Part shown: piece after piece, positions 16,442 to 25,533 of the stretch
How positions within the stretch are numbered: the first letter of the stretch is position 1
Layout of the letters: each line of letters begins with the position of its first letter
Virus record (IMG/VR): IMGVR_UViG_3300044972_000310
Location: 1 to 64,000 of that record
Direction: 5' to 3' (one strand)
Length of the DNA: 64,000 nucleotides
From: a virus
The notes under the pieces: generated by a model
Database searches by the model: none
Told to the model about the DNA's origin: nothing
Seen by the model: the letters and a program-made list of their open reading frames with translations, nothing else
Made by a program: the position numbers and the translations under genes

Positions 16442-17170
16442 ATGTTATTAAGAGAGTTTACATTAGAGAGCGTGGTTGATCAAGCTATTTTGTTTCACAA
16501 AGAGCTTAATCCAAAGCTATGGAAGGAACGTAGACTCAATCCAGAAGTACGTTTTAAACTGTTAAAGATTGCCAAACACTTTATAGACTTTATTGATATT
16601 CCACAGATAAGTCTTAAAAATATTACCTTGTCAGGCTCCAACGCAGCCTACACCTATACAGAACACAGCGACTTGGATCTACACCTTGTTGTTGATATTC
16701 CTGCTGCTGCACAGTATCACTTAAAACCCCTGTTCGATGCTAAGAAGAATCAGTATAACTTTCAACACGATATTAAAATACACGGTATTGAAGTAGAAGT
16801 ATATGTACAGCCCATTGTTGATGCGCATCATTCAGCAGGCATCTACTCAGTACTTGATGACCAATGGATTGAACAACCTAAACCCATTAAGGTTACCATT
16901 GATGACCATGATGTTAATCTAAAGTTTAAGAATTACGTAAATAAAATTAAACAAGCATTGAAGTCAGATGATATCAGTGTGGCCAACACTGTTAAAGATC
17001 GTCTTAATCGCTTACGCAAAACTGGATTAGAAAGACAGGGTGAGTTCTCAGTAGAGAACATTGCTTTCAAAGTCCTGCGTAACAAAGGTTATATTGATCA
17101 ATTGAGACAGCATATATACAAATTAGAGGATCAGGCACTAAGCCTAGGAGAACACAATGAAACGAAATGA
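16442..17170 (+). CDS. Nucleotidyltransferase with capsid-targeting-like leader
   Basis: 242 residues from the ATG at 16442; an earlier in-frame start at 16421 would hide the leader MLLREFTLESVVD (with L-R-E). Residues 64-79 contain S-G65-S66 and then H-S-D77-L-D79-L-H, the classic GSx...DxD nucleotidyltransferase signature, with a third acidic strand GIEVEVYVQP. This is a better family match than the protein at 12270. The leader predicts packaging in the head and delivery with DNA. It overlaps the next gene by 14 nt. Confidence 0.7.
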   Translation: MLLREFTLESVVDQAILFHKELNPKLWKERRLNPEVRFKLLKIAKHFIDFIDIPQISLKNITLSGSNAAYTYTEHSDLDLHLVVDIPAAAQYHLKPLFDAKKNQYNFQHDIKIHGIEVEVYVQPIVDAHHSAGIYSVLDDQWIEQPKPIKVTIDDHDVNLKFKNYVNKIKQALKSDDISVANTVKDRLNRLRKTGLERQGEFSVENIAFKVLRNKGYIDQLRQHIYKLEDQALSLGEHNETK

Positions 17171-18554
17171 AATACTAGGCGAACACAAGAAAGGTACTAA
17201 GGCTGTTAAGTACAATAAAAAGCCTAAAGATCACACTGCTGAGTTTGGCAAAGCTAAAGAAAAACTGGCACCAGTCAAGCCAATGGAAGGGTATAATCCT
17301 AATTCAGCAGGTGCAGAACATCGCCGCAAGTTAGATCAATCACATGCTGCTGACCTAAAGGCAAGAGCAGAAGGACCTGATGCTACAGAACGTGATCAAC
17401 AAAGATATCAAAATTATCTAGACAAGAAAGAACAAATGGCCAACGATTATAATGATCGTATGGAACGCGAAAGTGTAGCACAAGAAGGCCACCGTGATTA
17501 CGATGACAACCGTACAGGATTTGGTGACCAAGGCAAGCGTGAATTTAAACGTCGTGAAATGGAACATGAGTTAGGACATGAGACTAACAACTATGCAGTA
17601 GCCATTGATGGCCGTACTTGGAAAGTATTTGCCAGTAGAAATCATGCAGAAGCAGTAGCTCGTTCATTACAGAATAAAGGTAAGAAAGCCACAGTACATG
17701 AAACCGGTGCTGAGCCTACTGCCGAAGCAATGGGTGCAGACATGGGAAAGATTACTAAAGTTGACCCTGCTACAAAGAAAGCAACATTAACCAAACCTGA
17801 CGGCACTTCGATGGAGGTTGATAGTACTGCATTAAAGCCAACACCAGACGGCAAGATGTCAATGGACACTCCAGATGCTAACGAACTTAAAACAGGAACG
17901 GCAGTAGTTAGTACAGAAGGATCTGTTATTACAGAACTTGATCCACCACCACATGATAGTACTAGCCCAATACACGGTGGACAAGATAATACAGATCTAC
18001 GCAGACTACGCGAACTTGCTGGGCAACCGGCAGCACCGGAAGATGATGGCGAGTATGATGCTATAGATAGTGTAGATTCGTTTAATGCTTATGCACAGAA
18101 ACAGTCTGCTGCTGCTGGACTTAGCCCAGAACAGACTGCTGAACTACAAAAGATGGTTGTTGCAGAACCAGATGGTTCGATTGACATGGAAGCCACTATG
18201 GTTAATGCTGTGAAAGGTATGGCTGAAATGATACCGCAACTGCTTGAGTTGTTTACAACCTGGCTCGGCATGTTAGAAAAAGCCAAAGCTGATCCTGCAC
18301 AATGGTCTGCACTTACTCCTGAAGAACAAAAAAGCATCGACGAGGCTATCAATGATGCCAAGGCGCAGTTACCTAGGCTCCAAGCTGAAGCTAAAAAAAT
18401 TCCAGGTATGCAAGCTGAATTAGATCAAGTTGTTGCCGCTAACAAAGCCGCTGGAAAAACTATGAGAATTCCAGCTAAGGCTCCTGCACCAGTAGCACCG
18501 ACTGTAGAAGAATCAGATCTTACTGCTATGTTACGTATCGCAGGCCTAAGATGA
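17157..18554 (+). CDS. Large charged virion-type protein with N- and C-terminal tags
   Basis: 465 residues. The leader MKRNEILGEHKK fits the shared pattern and contains L-G-E. The N-terminal third is very basic/acidic (KAVKYNKKPKDH), the middle has a small AVAIDGRTWKVFASRNHAEAV fold, residues about 280-292 read TDLRRLRELAGQP, and the C-terminus is EESDLTAMLRIAGLR, nearly the same as in the protein ending at 13412. Ala/Pro/Glu-rich linkers suggest a scaffold or internal-core protein. Overlaps both neighbours. Confidence 0.5.
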   Translation: MKRNEILGEHKKGTKAVKYNKKPKDHTAEFGKAKEKLAPVKPMEGYNPNSAGAEHRRKLDQSHAADLKARAEGPDATERDQQRYQNYLDKKEQMANDYNDRMERESVAQEGHRDYDDNRTGFGDQGKREFKRREMEHELGHETNNYAVAIDGRTWKVFASRNHAEAVARSLQNKGKKATVHETGAEPTAEAMGADMGKITKVDPATKKATLTKPDGTSMEVDSTALKPTPDGKMSMDTPDANELKTGTAVVSTEGSVITELDPPPHDSTSPIHGGQDNTDLRRLRELAGQPAAPEDDGEYDAIDSVDSFNAYAQKQSAAAGLSPEQTAELQKMVVAEPDGSIDMEATMVNAVKGMAEMIPQLLELFTTWLGMLEKAKADPAQWSALTPEEQKSIDEAINDAKAQLPRLQAEAKKIPGMQAELDQVVAANKAAGKTMRIPAKAPAPVAPTVEESDLTAMLRIAGLR

Positions 18555-18751
18555 AAATAAACGAGTTGATCAAAGAGTTTGAAGTATACACTTCAAATGA
18601 AGAAAAGCGTATGTTAGAACAACTAACTCATGTACGCCAATTGAGTAGTTTTAGCGAGCGTGATCAATTCACAATTGAGAGCCTTATCCGTAAAAGTTTG
18701 GTAATTAAAGTAGGAGACATAAATCCTAGAGTGATTGCCAATGAATTATAA
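18551..18751 (+). CDS. Small CTS-tagged protein
   Basis: 66 residues starting MKINELIKEFEV (leader pattern with I-K-E), then charged helices. ATGA-coupled to the preceding gene and overlapped by the next. Function unknown; probably an internal head protein by leader similarity. Confidence 0.5.
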   Translation: MKINELIKEFEVYTSNEEKRMLEQLTHVRQLSSFSERDQFTIESLIRKSLVIKVGDINPRVIANEL

Positions 18752-19172
18752 ACGACAAGCTAAACAACTTGAATCTTTCTTAGAAGATGAATTTAAGAAA
18801 AAGATTCCTATACTGGTCATGCCGGACAAAAGTCTTGTGTACAAACGCTACAAGATCAAACAGAATAACACCGGCAACTGGGATTTGAGCTATATTGGCG
18901 GTGATAAAATTGCAGAGTTTAGAATTAAGACTACAGCTACCCTGGCAGCTAAATTCTACGATCAACCTAATTTTAAGCGTTACAATGAAGTACTACAATT
19001 AGATACTCATTACTGGAACAACAATAATGATGCAGTATTTTTTAAATATAGATACGAACATGCAAAAGATATCGAAAAACGTGACATTTTTATGTGGCGT
19101 TGGGAACAAGCAGATCACAGGGCCAAACGTTACAAGGAAGAAATTTCCTCAATGTTTAAGTCAAACTTTTGA
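18741..19172 (+). CDS. Hypothetical protein
   Basis: 143 residues from the ATG at 18741; a TTG at 18735 is in frame but less likely. Basic protein with aromatic clusters (DTHYWNNNNDAVFFKYRYEHA, split by an Asn run) and a C-terminal helical part rich in R/K. Overlaps the upstream gene by 11 nt. No family recognised. Confidence 0.55.
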   Translation: MNYKRQAKQLESFLEDEFKKKIPILVMPDKSLVYKRYKIKQNNTGNWDLSYIGGDKIAEFRIKTTATLAAKFYDQPNFKRYNEVLQLDTHYWNNNNDAVFFKYRYEHAKDIEKRDIFMWRWEQADHRAKRYKEEISSMFKSNF

Positions 19173-19178
19173 TAAATA
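19171..19178 (+). promoter_or_regulatory. Late-promoter-like GATAAATA box
   Basis: GATAAATA overlaps the upstream stop and lies 30 nt before the ATG at 19209. Confidence 0.45.
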
Positions 19179-19208
19179 AAAATAACAGTCTTTTAGGGAT
19201 TACAGAAT

Positions 19209-20105
19209 ATGCAGATTACAGAACTTTCACATCCAAAGAGTAGCAAGGGCCTTAACGAAAGCCTAGCTAAGAAATTTGGCTACAAATTAAACGTAGATAG
19301 CTTTACAATGGAGCAACTACGTGCAGCTCGCGATAAAATTACTATGGAACTTGCTGAGTTTGAAACAAGTAAGAATTACGATGCTGTTTACGAAAGTAAC
19401 ACGTATCAACGTGACCGTGCATTACTTGATGTAATCACCCAGGCAATTTCAGAGCGCACACTAAGCCCAGGCGAAGAAGGCAAGAAAGAAAAATATGTTA
19501 AAGGCATGAAGTCTAAGTCAGGCGAATTTAAAAAACGTTATGGCGATAAAGGCGAAGAAGTAATGCATGCCACAGCCAGCAAAATGGCCAAGAAAGAAAG
19601 TATCGATGAAGCAATGGAAGTACTACGTGGTGTTCTATCAGAAAGAACACTAACAGAAGGCGAAGAAGAAAAAGCAGCATTGATCATGAGCGCACGTGAT
19701 ATGGTTGACAAGGTCACAGGATGGCTAGAAGATACTGCATCATTGAAATCAGAAACCATGTTAGAATTAGTTGACTCTATCAGAGACGAACTAGGCAGCG
19801 ATATTAGCAGTCAGTATTCAGGCACAGTTAAACCAGCATTGGAAGAATTATACACAGTATTAGAAACAACTCGTACTACCCTAGCACAGGCAGTGGCTAT
19901 CCTAACAGGCGAAGAAGGCCCAGCTGGCCCGGCAGCAGCTCCAACAATGGGCATGCCAGGTGAAGAAGAATTCCCAAGCGGTGATGAATTTGCAGCAGCA
20001 GATGCAAGCACAGGTGGCGAAGAAGCTGCCGGTCGCGAAATGCGCGAGAACATTGCCTACAGCCGTAGACTAGGCACAATGTTAAGCCAGCCAAAAAAAA
20101 AGTAA
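19209..20105 (+). CDS. Acidic helical virion/scaffold-type protein, zero-frame product
   Basis: 298 residues starting MQITELSHPKSS (leader-like, I-T-E). Helical and strongly acidic, with ELAEFETSKNYDAV, a KYVKGMKSKSGEFKKRYGDKG segment and a Gly/Ala/Glu-rich region before residue 280. The reading frame ends ...QPKKK-stop directly after a run of nine A. The run forms an A-AAA-AAG slippery heptamer with a downstream hairpin, so a longer -1 product of 407 residues is predicted. Composition suits a prohead core or scaffold protein. Confidence 0.6.
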   Translation: MQITELSHPKSSKGLNESLAKKFGYKLNVDSFTMEQLRAARDKITMELAEFETSKNYDAVYESNTYQRDRALLDVITQAISERTLSPGEEGKKEKYVKGMKSKSGEFKKRYGDKGEEVMHATASKMAKKESIDEAMEVLRGVLSERTLTEGEEEKAALIMSARDMVDKVTGWLEDTASLKSETMLELVDSIRDELGSDISSQYSGTVKPALEELYTVLETTRTTLAQAVAILTGEEGPAGPAAAPTMGMPGEEEFPSGDEFAAADASTGGEEAAGREMRENIAYSRRLGTMLSQPKKK

Positions 20106-20133
20106 ATGAAGATGCGGATACACTTATCCGCAT
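20096..20133 (+). promoter_or_regulatory. Predicted -1 ribosomal frameshift signal
   Basis: The slippery heptamer A-AAA-AAG at 20096-20102 lies in the zero frame (codons AAA AAG), followed by stop TAA 20103-20105. A spacer of 9 nt leads to a perfect 9-bp stem ATGCGGATA (20112-20120), loop CACT, TATCCGCAT (20125-20133). The heptamer is the one used in E. coli dnaX. A homopolymer sequencing error is the main alternative. Confidence 0.7.
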
Positions 20134-20431
20134 ACTCAACACACTAAAATCTAGAGCAGACTCAAAAGGCACCCCAGCTCAATACAGCTGGGATGCTGTG
20201 TCAAATATGTTAAGCAATGTATCTGGTACACAAATGGACTATGATACATTTAAGAAAGAGTTTGACACAATCCCTCAATTAAAAAACATAGTTGCCCAAT
20301 TTGACGGGCAAGGCCTTACACTCAAAACTAAAGAAAAACCAGAAGCTACAAATAGTCAGCCACACAGTGCTGGCGGATTGGATGCATCTGCTAAAAGGGC
20401 TGCGGCGAAATCGCTCAAACAACCTGGTTGA
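20099..20431 (+). CDS. -1 frame extension of the 19209 gene
   Basis: Open frame of 109 residues after the slip site: VNEDADTLIRILNTLKSR, then YSWDAVSNMLSNVSGTQMDY, a hydrophobic QLKNIVAQFDGQGLTLK and a basic end ASAKRAAAKSLKQPG. The only internal starts are a GTG at 20198 and later ATGs without a ribosome site, so independent translation is unlikely. The region from residue 1 onward has coding character, which argues that it is read by frameshifting from the upstream gene or that the two frames are one gene in the true sequence. Confidence 0.6.
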   Translation, partial: KVNEDADTLIRILNTLKSRADSKGTPAQYSWDAVSNMLSNVSGTQMDYDTFKKEFDTIPQLKNIVAQFDGQGLTLKTKEKPEATNSQPHSAGGLDASAKRAAAKSLKQPG

Positions 20432-20456
20432 CTTCTAGGTCAGACTGCTATATAAT
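20428..20456 (+). promoter_or_regulatory. Sigma70 promoter TTGACT-17-TATAAT
   Basis: -35 TTGACT 20428-20433, spacer 17, -10 TATAAT 20451-20456. The ATG of the next gene is at 20462, where transcription would be expected to start. Confidence 0.75.
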
Positions 20457-20461
20457 AGCAT

Positions 20462-21151
20462 ATGACCCTACTAATAAACAAATTCAAATACGAAAAACTC
20501 TCTAGGGACGACAGCTCCGGTAAGCGTTTATACGCTACACCACAAGGGCATAAAGTCCCTAGTGTCACGACTGTACTGGACAAAACTAAGCCAGAAGAAA
20601 GTCGCATAGCACTGGCCAACTGGCGTAAAGCAGTAGGTGAAAAGAAAGCACAAGAGATCACTACAGAAGCTGCCAACCGCGGCACACGTATGCACAAGTT
20701 CCTAGAGGACTATGTCAAGGGTGAACCTATGAACGAGGGTGTTACTAACCCTTTTGCACAACAAAGTCAGAAGATGGCTAAGATTGTGATTGAAAAAGGC
20801 ATGTCAAATGTAAGTGAAGTATGGGGTAGTGAAGTACCCTTGTACTTTCCAGAACTATATGCGGGTACTACTGACTGCGTAGGTGTACATAGTGGTGACG
20901 AGAGTATCCTAGACTTCAAGCAGACTAACAAACCTAAGAAACTAGAGTACATTAGCGACTACTTTCTACAGCTAACAGCCTATGCCCTAGCGCATAATGA
21001 AGTACACGGCACTAATATACGCAAAGGCGTTATTCTAATGTGTAGCAAGGACTTTGAATACCAGGAGTTTATCTTAGAACCCAAAGACTTTGACTACTGG
21101 ACAGAAGAGTGGTGTAAACGAGTGGAGCAGTACTACCGTTTGAACAGCTAA
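20462..21151 (+). CDS. PD-(D/E)XK exonuclease
   Basis: 229 residues, RecB/MGME1-like phage exonuclease. Conserved elements: VPSVTTVLDKTKPEE, NRGTRMHKFLEDYV (helix before the core), then the catalytic strand G-T-T-D-C-VG followed by SILDFKQTNK, in which D and the D-x-K arrangement form the nuclease site, and YFLQLTAYALAH (QxxxY motif IV). Probably processes DNA ends in replication or recombination. The strong promoter directly at the ATG suggests early expression and a leaderless mRNA. Confidence 0.8.
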   Translation: MTLLINKFKYEKLSRDDSSGKRLYATPQGHKVPSVTTVLDKTKPEESRIALANWRKAVGEKKAQEITTEAANRGTRMHKFLEDYVKGEPMNEGVTNPFAQQSQKMAKIVIEKGMSNVSEVWGSEVPLYFPELYAGTTDCVGVHSGDESILDFKQTNKPKKLEYISDYFLQLTAYALAHNEVHGTNIRKGVILMCSKDFEYQEFILEPKDFDYWTEEWCKRVEQYYRLNS

Positions 21152-21154
21152 ATA
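21147..21154 (+). promoter_or_regulatory. Late-promoter-like GCTAAATA box
   Basis: GCTAAATA overlaps the exonuclease stop, 21 nt before the tailspike ATG at 21176. Confidence 0.45.
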
Positions 21155-21175
21155 TCGTATAACGAGGATATTTTC

Positions 21176-22756
21176 ATGGCTGTTTTGCAAATTTCAAGAA
21201 TACAACTACGTAGAGGTAAGAAGAACGAAGCTTCTGGACTACCTCAGTTAGCCAGCGGCGAAATGGCCTGGGCTATTGATTCACAAGAATTATACATTGG
21301 CAATGGAGCAGTTAGTGAAGGCGCCCCGGCCGTGGGAAATACTAGACTGCTAACTGAAAACGATAACATTTTAGATCTAGCAGAACAGTATCAATATAAA
21401 GTTAGCGATCCAGATATCCAGACAAACGCCGATGTTAATTTTCCTATAATTCGCACACTGCAAGATCGCCTTGATGATATTGTAACATCTAATAATTATG
21501 GTATATTAGCCGACGGTATCGATCAAACAGCTAATATCCAGAATGCAATTACTAATTTGTTTGTTACTTCTGAAAGTCGAGTAGTGCTACAATTCCAGCC
21601 CGGAGTATTTAAAATAACATCTACTATCAACATTCCTAGTTATGTTACTATCGAAGGTGCTGGTCCTGAAAAAACTATTTTTAATTTTATAGGCACAGGC
21701 ACTGTGTTTAATTTTATTAAAGATGCCGGCGCCCCCACTCTTGAACTAGGTAATCAGCCTAGATTTATTTCTATGAAAGGATTTAGTGTTACAACTAATT
21801 CTATTGCTACTCAAGTATTTGAAATGAATTCTGTTAGAGATTCAGTGTTTGAAGATATTAGTATTGGTGGCGTATGGACGACAACTAGTGCAACTTCAAC
21901 TGCAAGCATTGGTATTGGAATGTATGCCCTTAGCTCAATAGTAACTTGCCAACGAAATAAATTTACTCGCGTAACTGTTAATGGATTTTGCACAGGCCTA
22001 TACGCTAAACAAGATATTTTTAATAATCTATTTGATGACTGCGAATTTAAAACTTTAGAAACTGGTATTCAGTTTGGTGTTGGTACTGGATTTGGTGCAA
22101 CTGGATTCCAATACGGCCCAAGAAAAAACATAATTAAAAATTCAAGATTTGAATCTATTAATCAATACGGTATTATCGTAGACAATGGAACTGGAAATCG
22201 ATCACGTAGTAACACGTTTATAGATGTTGGTAATGACAGTACTGGTAACTCATACACTCCTGGCCAGGATAAGTATTCAATAATCAAATTCACTAATCCG
22301 GGAAATAGTTCAATACAAGATATCTTTGACAGGGCAGTTGCATTGGCATCTGGCGGATTTGTTACTTCTGCATATCTTGCTGAGGTAGAAGGAGCTGTGT
22401 TTTTCAGTAGTCCTGAAACTCGAGTAGTTAATATTGGACAAGCATATACCCCAATTAACGCATTTAGGATCCCATTAAATTCCTCAACCGGATTAACAAT
22501 TAACTATGTGTACCAAAGTACTGCATATGAGCAAATGAGAAAGGGAACATTGTCTATGGCAATAGATCGTATCAACGGCAATATACAACTAGTTGATGAT
22601 TTTGATTATGCTGGTACATTTATGGCCGATGAGAATGTTGTATTCTTTGCTAACTTTGAAGACATTGGTAGTTATACAACTATTGTTGTATCTTATACTA
22701 ATTCCAATATATCCGACGTTGCCACACTAACCTATTCATACTCTGCACTTAGCTAA
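21176..22756 (+). CDS. Tailspike/fibre with beta-helix (pectate-lyase-like) domain
   Basis: 526 residues. The N-terminus ISRIQLRRGKKNEASGLPQL with GEMAWAIDSQELYIGNG is a phage fibre attachment module also seen in the protein at 28125. Residues about 110-400 form a right-handed beta-helix: GILADGIDQTANIQNAI, then YVTIEGAGPEKTIFNF and repeated short strand turns with N-stacks. Such proteins are capsule or LPS depolymerases or receptor-binding spikes. It has a late box and sits with a small partner gene downstream. Confidence 0.75.
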   Translation: MAVLQISRIQLRRGKKNEASGLPQLASGEMAWAIDSQELYIGNGAVSEGAPAVGNTRLLTENDNILDLAEQYQYKVSDPDIQTNADVNFPIIRTLQDRLDDIVTSNNYGILADGIDQTANIQNAITNLFVTSESRVVLQFQPGVFKITSTINIPSYVTIEGAGPEKTIFNFIGTGTVFNFIKDAGAPTLELGNQPRFISMKGFSVTTNSIATQVFEMNSVRDSVFEDISIGGVWTTTSATSTASIGIGMYALSSIVTCQRNKFTRVTVNGFCTGLYAKQDIFNNLFDDCEFKTLETGIQFGVGTGFGATGFQYGPRKNIIKNSRFESINQYGIIVDNGTGNRSRSNTFIDVGNDSTGNSYTPGQDKYSIIKFTNPGNSSIQDIFDRAVALASGGFVTSAYLAEVEGAVFFSSPETRVVNIGQAYTPINAFRIPLNSSTGLTINYVYQSTAYEQMRKGTLSMAIDRINGNIQLVDDFDYAGTFMADENVVFFANFEDIGSYTTIVVSYTNSNISDVATLTYSYSALS

Positions 22757-23184
22757 TGCTTGTAGCAAATCGTCTTCAACAGACTAGGCAAGCTGCTTGG
22801 TATCAACTTAGGCAAACTTTAGAAACATCGGAGGATCCGTTTTCCGATGTTGCCAAATTTTTTCTCCGGCTTCCTCGTGTTAAATTTTACACCGACCCAT
22901 ATGATTCTACCACTTGGCCTACTCCATGGGAACTTATTGATGAAAATGAGTATTGTGAATTCAATTTAATTCTGGGAATGTGTTATACTATACAATTAAC
23001 TGAGCGTTTTAAAGATACACGCCCAACGATAAATTTAGCTATTGACATTGACAGTAGAACAGTGTATTATTTGCTTTGTATTGAAGAAAGAGTTTACGGG
23101 TATGATGACAGTTGGATTAGAGTGTCAGAGTTGCCTAAGTCTTTGAAAATGCAAAAGATTTATCCAATGAAGCCACTCCACTAA
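22756..23184 (+). CDS. Hypothetical protein coupled to tailspike
   Basis: 142 residues; ATG overlaps the tailspike stop (TAATG). Aromatic-rich (FYTDPYDSTTWPTPWELIDENEY). May be an assembly chaperone or a small tail protein linked to the spike, inferred only from position. No family recognised. Confidence 0.5.
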   Translation: MLVANRLQQTRQAAWYQLRQTLETSEDPFSDVAKFFLRLPRVKFYTDPYDSTTWPTPWELIDENEYCEFNLILGMCYTIQLTERFKDTRPTINLAIDIDSRTVYYLLCIEERVYGYDDSWIRVSELPKSLKMQKIYPMKPLH

Positions 23185-23211
23185 ATACGTCCTAGACACT
23201 AAATTAACAAC

Positions 23212-25533
23212 ATGACAACAATAACTGTAATCAAAAGAGACGGAAAAAAAGAGCCATTAATGATTGAAAAATGGCAGACACAGATTGCAAAGGTGTGTAG
23301 TGGGATTGCTGATGTTAGTCAATCAATGATTGAGATCAAAGCCCAACCACATTTTTATGATGGAATTACTACTAGAGAAGTAGATGAAATTACACTCAGA
23401 GCAATTGTGGATTTGATTGACGTAGAATCAAATCCAGATGTTGGTCATGTTAACTATCAATACGTAGCAGGCAAGCAACGTCTATCAATGTTGCGTAAGG
23501 ATGTTTATGGCGCCTACGAGCCTCCCCACCTTTACGAGATCGTAAAGACTAATGTGGCTACTGGATTATACACAGCAGAGCTTCTTGAGTGGTATGGTGA
23601 AGAAGACTGGAACAAGATGAATGACATGCTGGATCATGAAAAAGATGAACAGTATGGCTATGCGGCAATTGAACAATTAATTGAGAAGTACTTGGTTAAG
23701 AACCGTAGTACAAAACAAACATATGAGACTCCACAAATTAGATACATGGTTGCAGCCGCAACTGTGTTCCATAAAGAAGAACCTAACTCGGCTAGGATGC
23801 GCTATATCAAAGAATACTACAACGCCGCAAGCGATGGACTTTTTACTCTTGCTACTCCTGTATTGGCTGGCCTTGGTACTCCTACTAAACAGTTTAGCTC
23901 TTGCGTACTCATTCGTTCGGATGATGATCTAGATTCTATTTTCGCTTCTGGTGAGATGATGGCCAAGTATGCCAGTAAACGTGCTGGCATTGGTTTAGAG
24001 ATTGGTCGACTACGTCCATTAGGTAGTCCAATTCGCGGTGGTGAGATTATGCACACAGGTATGATACCTTTCCTGAAAAAATGGTTCGGTGATTTACGAT
24101 CATGTTCACAAGGAGGTATTCGTAATGCAAGTGCCACTGTTTTCTATCCTATTTGGCATCATCAGTTTGATGATCTTATTGTTCTTAAAAACAACCAAGG
24201 AACAGAAGAAACCCGAGTCCGTCATATGGATTATGGGGTTGTGCTTAGTGCCTTCTTCTGGAGACGATTTAAAAACAAAGAAGACATAACATTCTTTGAT
24301 CCCAACGAAGTACCAGACTTGTATGAAGCGTTCTATCAAAACACAGAACGCTTTGAAGAGCTTTACGTAAAGTACGAACGTACTCCTGGTTTACGTAAGA
24401 AGACCATGTCCGCTGAAGAAGTATTCAAGTCGGGCATACTAAAAGAGCGCACTGATACAGGGCGTATCTATCTAGTGTTCATTGACAATGTAATGAACCA
24501 GGGTCCGTTTGACCCAGAGTACCATACCATTTATCAGAGTAATCTTTGCTGTGAAATCCTCTTACCTACTCGCTCTTTCAAGCGTCTTGATGACGCTGAT
24601 GGTCGCATTGCTTTATGTACGCTCGGTAGTATCAACTGGGGAGCTTTCCGCAATCCAGAAGATATGCGTAGGGCTTGCCGTATACTTCACCGCAGTCTTA
24701 ACAATATCCTTGATTACCAAGACTTTTTAAGTATTCAAAGTAAATTGAGCAACGATGAAATTCGTCCATTGGGCATTGGTATTACTAATCTCGCCTACTG
24801 GCATGCCAAGCGTAGTTTAAAGTATGGAGAGAAAGATTCTCTCCATGAAGTTAAAAGTTGGATGGAACATCAAGCCTACTACTTAACTGAAGCTTCAGTT
24901 GAGCTAGCTAAGGAACGTGGTCGTTGTGAAGGCAGCGATCGTACACGTTATGGCCAAGGTGTATTCCCCTGGGAACTACGTGCTAAGGGTGTAAATGAAT
25001 TAGCAGACTTTACTCCGGAACTAGACTGGGAGACATTACGAGTACAGATGAAAACACATGGTGTGCGCAATGCTACGCAAATGGCAGTTGCTCCAGTAGA
25101 GTCTAGTTCTGTTGTTATTAACAGTACCAATGGTATTGAAATGCCAATGAGCCTAATCTCAGTTAAAGAATCCAAAGCAGGATCGTTTGTACAAGTTGTA
25201 CCTGAGTACCACAAGTTGAAGAACAAGTATCAACTCATGTGGGAACAAAAAGACTGCGATGGTTATATTAAGACAGCAGCCGTTATTGCTGCTTACACTG
25301 ATCAGTCAATCAGTACTAACACATTCTACAATCCTGCACACTTTGCAGATCGTAAAGTGCCAACCACACTGATTGCCAAGAACTTGATGCAAGCCCACAT
25401 GTGGGGATTGAAGACATTCTACTACAGCTTGATTAACAAGCAAGGTAGTAAGGCTGTTGCAGAAGACGCACCAACTATGCTAGAACCTATTAACTTTGAT
25501 GACGAGGAAGACTGCGAGTCTTGTAAACTGTAA
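23212..25533 (+). CDS. nrdA: Ribonucleoside-diphosphate reductase alpha subunit (class Ia)
   Basis: 773 residues, full length. It has an N-terminal ATP-cone (VIKRDGKKEPLMIEKW), the active-site Cys in KQFSSCVL, the thiyl-radical region SNLCCEILLPT and LCTLGSINWG, and the C-terminal redox pair in DCESCKL that is re-reduced by glutaredoxin. Makes dNDPs for phage DNA synthesis with NrdB (26185) and the glutaredoxin (27304) of the same operon. The class II aldolase gene is inserted between nrdA and nrdB. Its stop overlaps the aldolase start (TAATG). Confidence 0.95.
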   Translation: MTTITVIKRDGKKEPLMIEKWQTQIAKVCSGIADVSQSMIEIKAQPHFYDGITTREVDEITLRAIVDLIDVESNPDVGHVNYQYVAGKQRLSMLRKDVYGAYEPPHLYEIVKTNVATGLYTAELLEWYGEEDWNKMNDMLDHEKDEQYGYAAIEQLIEKYLVKNRSTKQTYETPQIRYMVAAATVFHKEEPNSARMRYIKEYYNAASDGLFTLATPVLAGLGTPTKQFSSCVLIRSDDDLDSIFASGEMMAKYASKRAGIGLEIGRLRPLGSPIRGGEIMHTGMIPFLKKWFGDLRSCSQGGIRNASATVFYPIWHHQFDDLIVLKNNQGTEETRVRHMDYGVVLSAFFWRRFKNKEDITFFDPNEVPDLYEAFYQNTERFEELYVKYERTPGLRKKTMSAEEVFKSGILKERTDTGRIYLVFIDNVMNQGPFDPEYHTIYQSNLCCEILLPTRSFKRLDDADGRIALCTLGSINWGAFRNPEDMRRACRILHRSLNNILDYQDFLSIQSKLSNDEIRPLGIGITNLAYWHAKRSLKYGEKDSLHEVKSWMEHQAYYLTEASVELAKERGRCEGSDRTRYGQGVFPWELRAKGVNELADFTPELDWETLRVQMKTHGVRNATQMAVAPVESSSVVINSTNGIEMPMSLISVKESKAGSFVQVVPEYHKLKNKYQLMWEQKDCDGYIKTAAVIAAYTDQSISTNTFYNPAHFADRKVPTTLIAKNLMQAHMWGLKTFYYSLINKQGSKAVAEDAPTMLEPINFDDEEDCESCKL

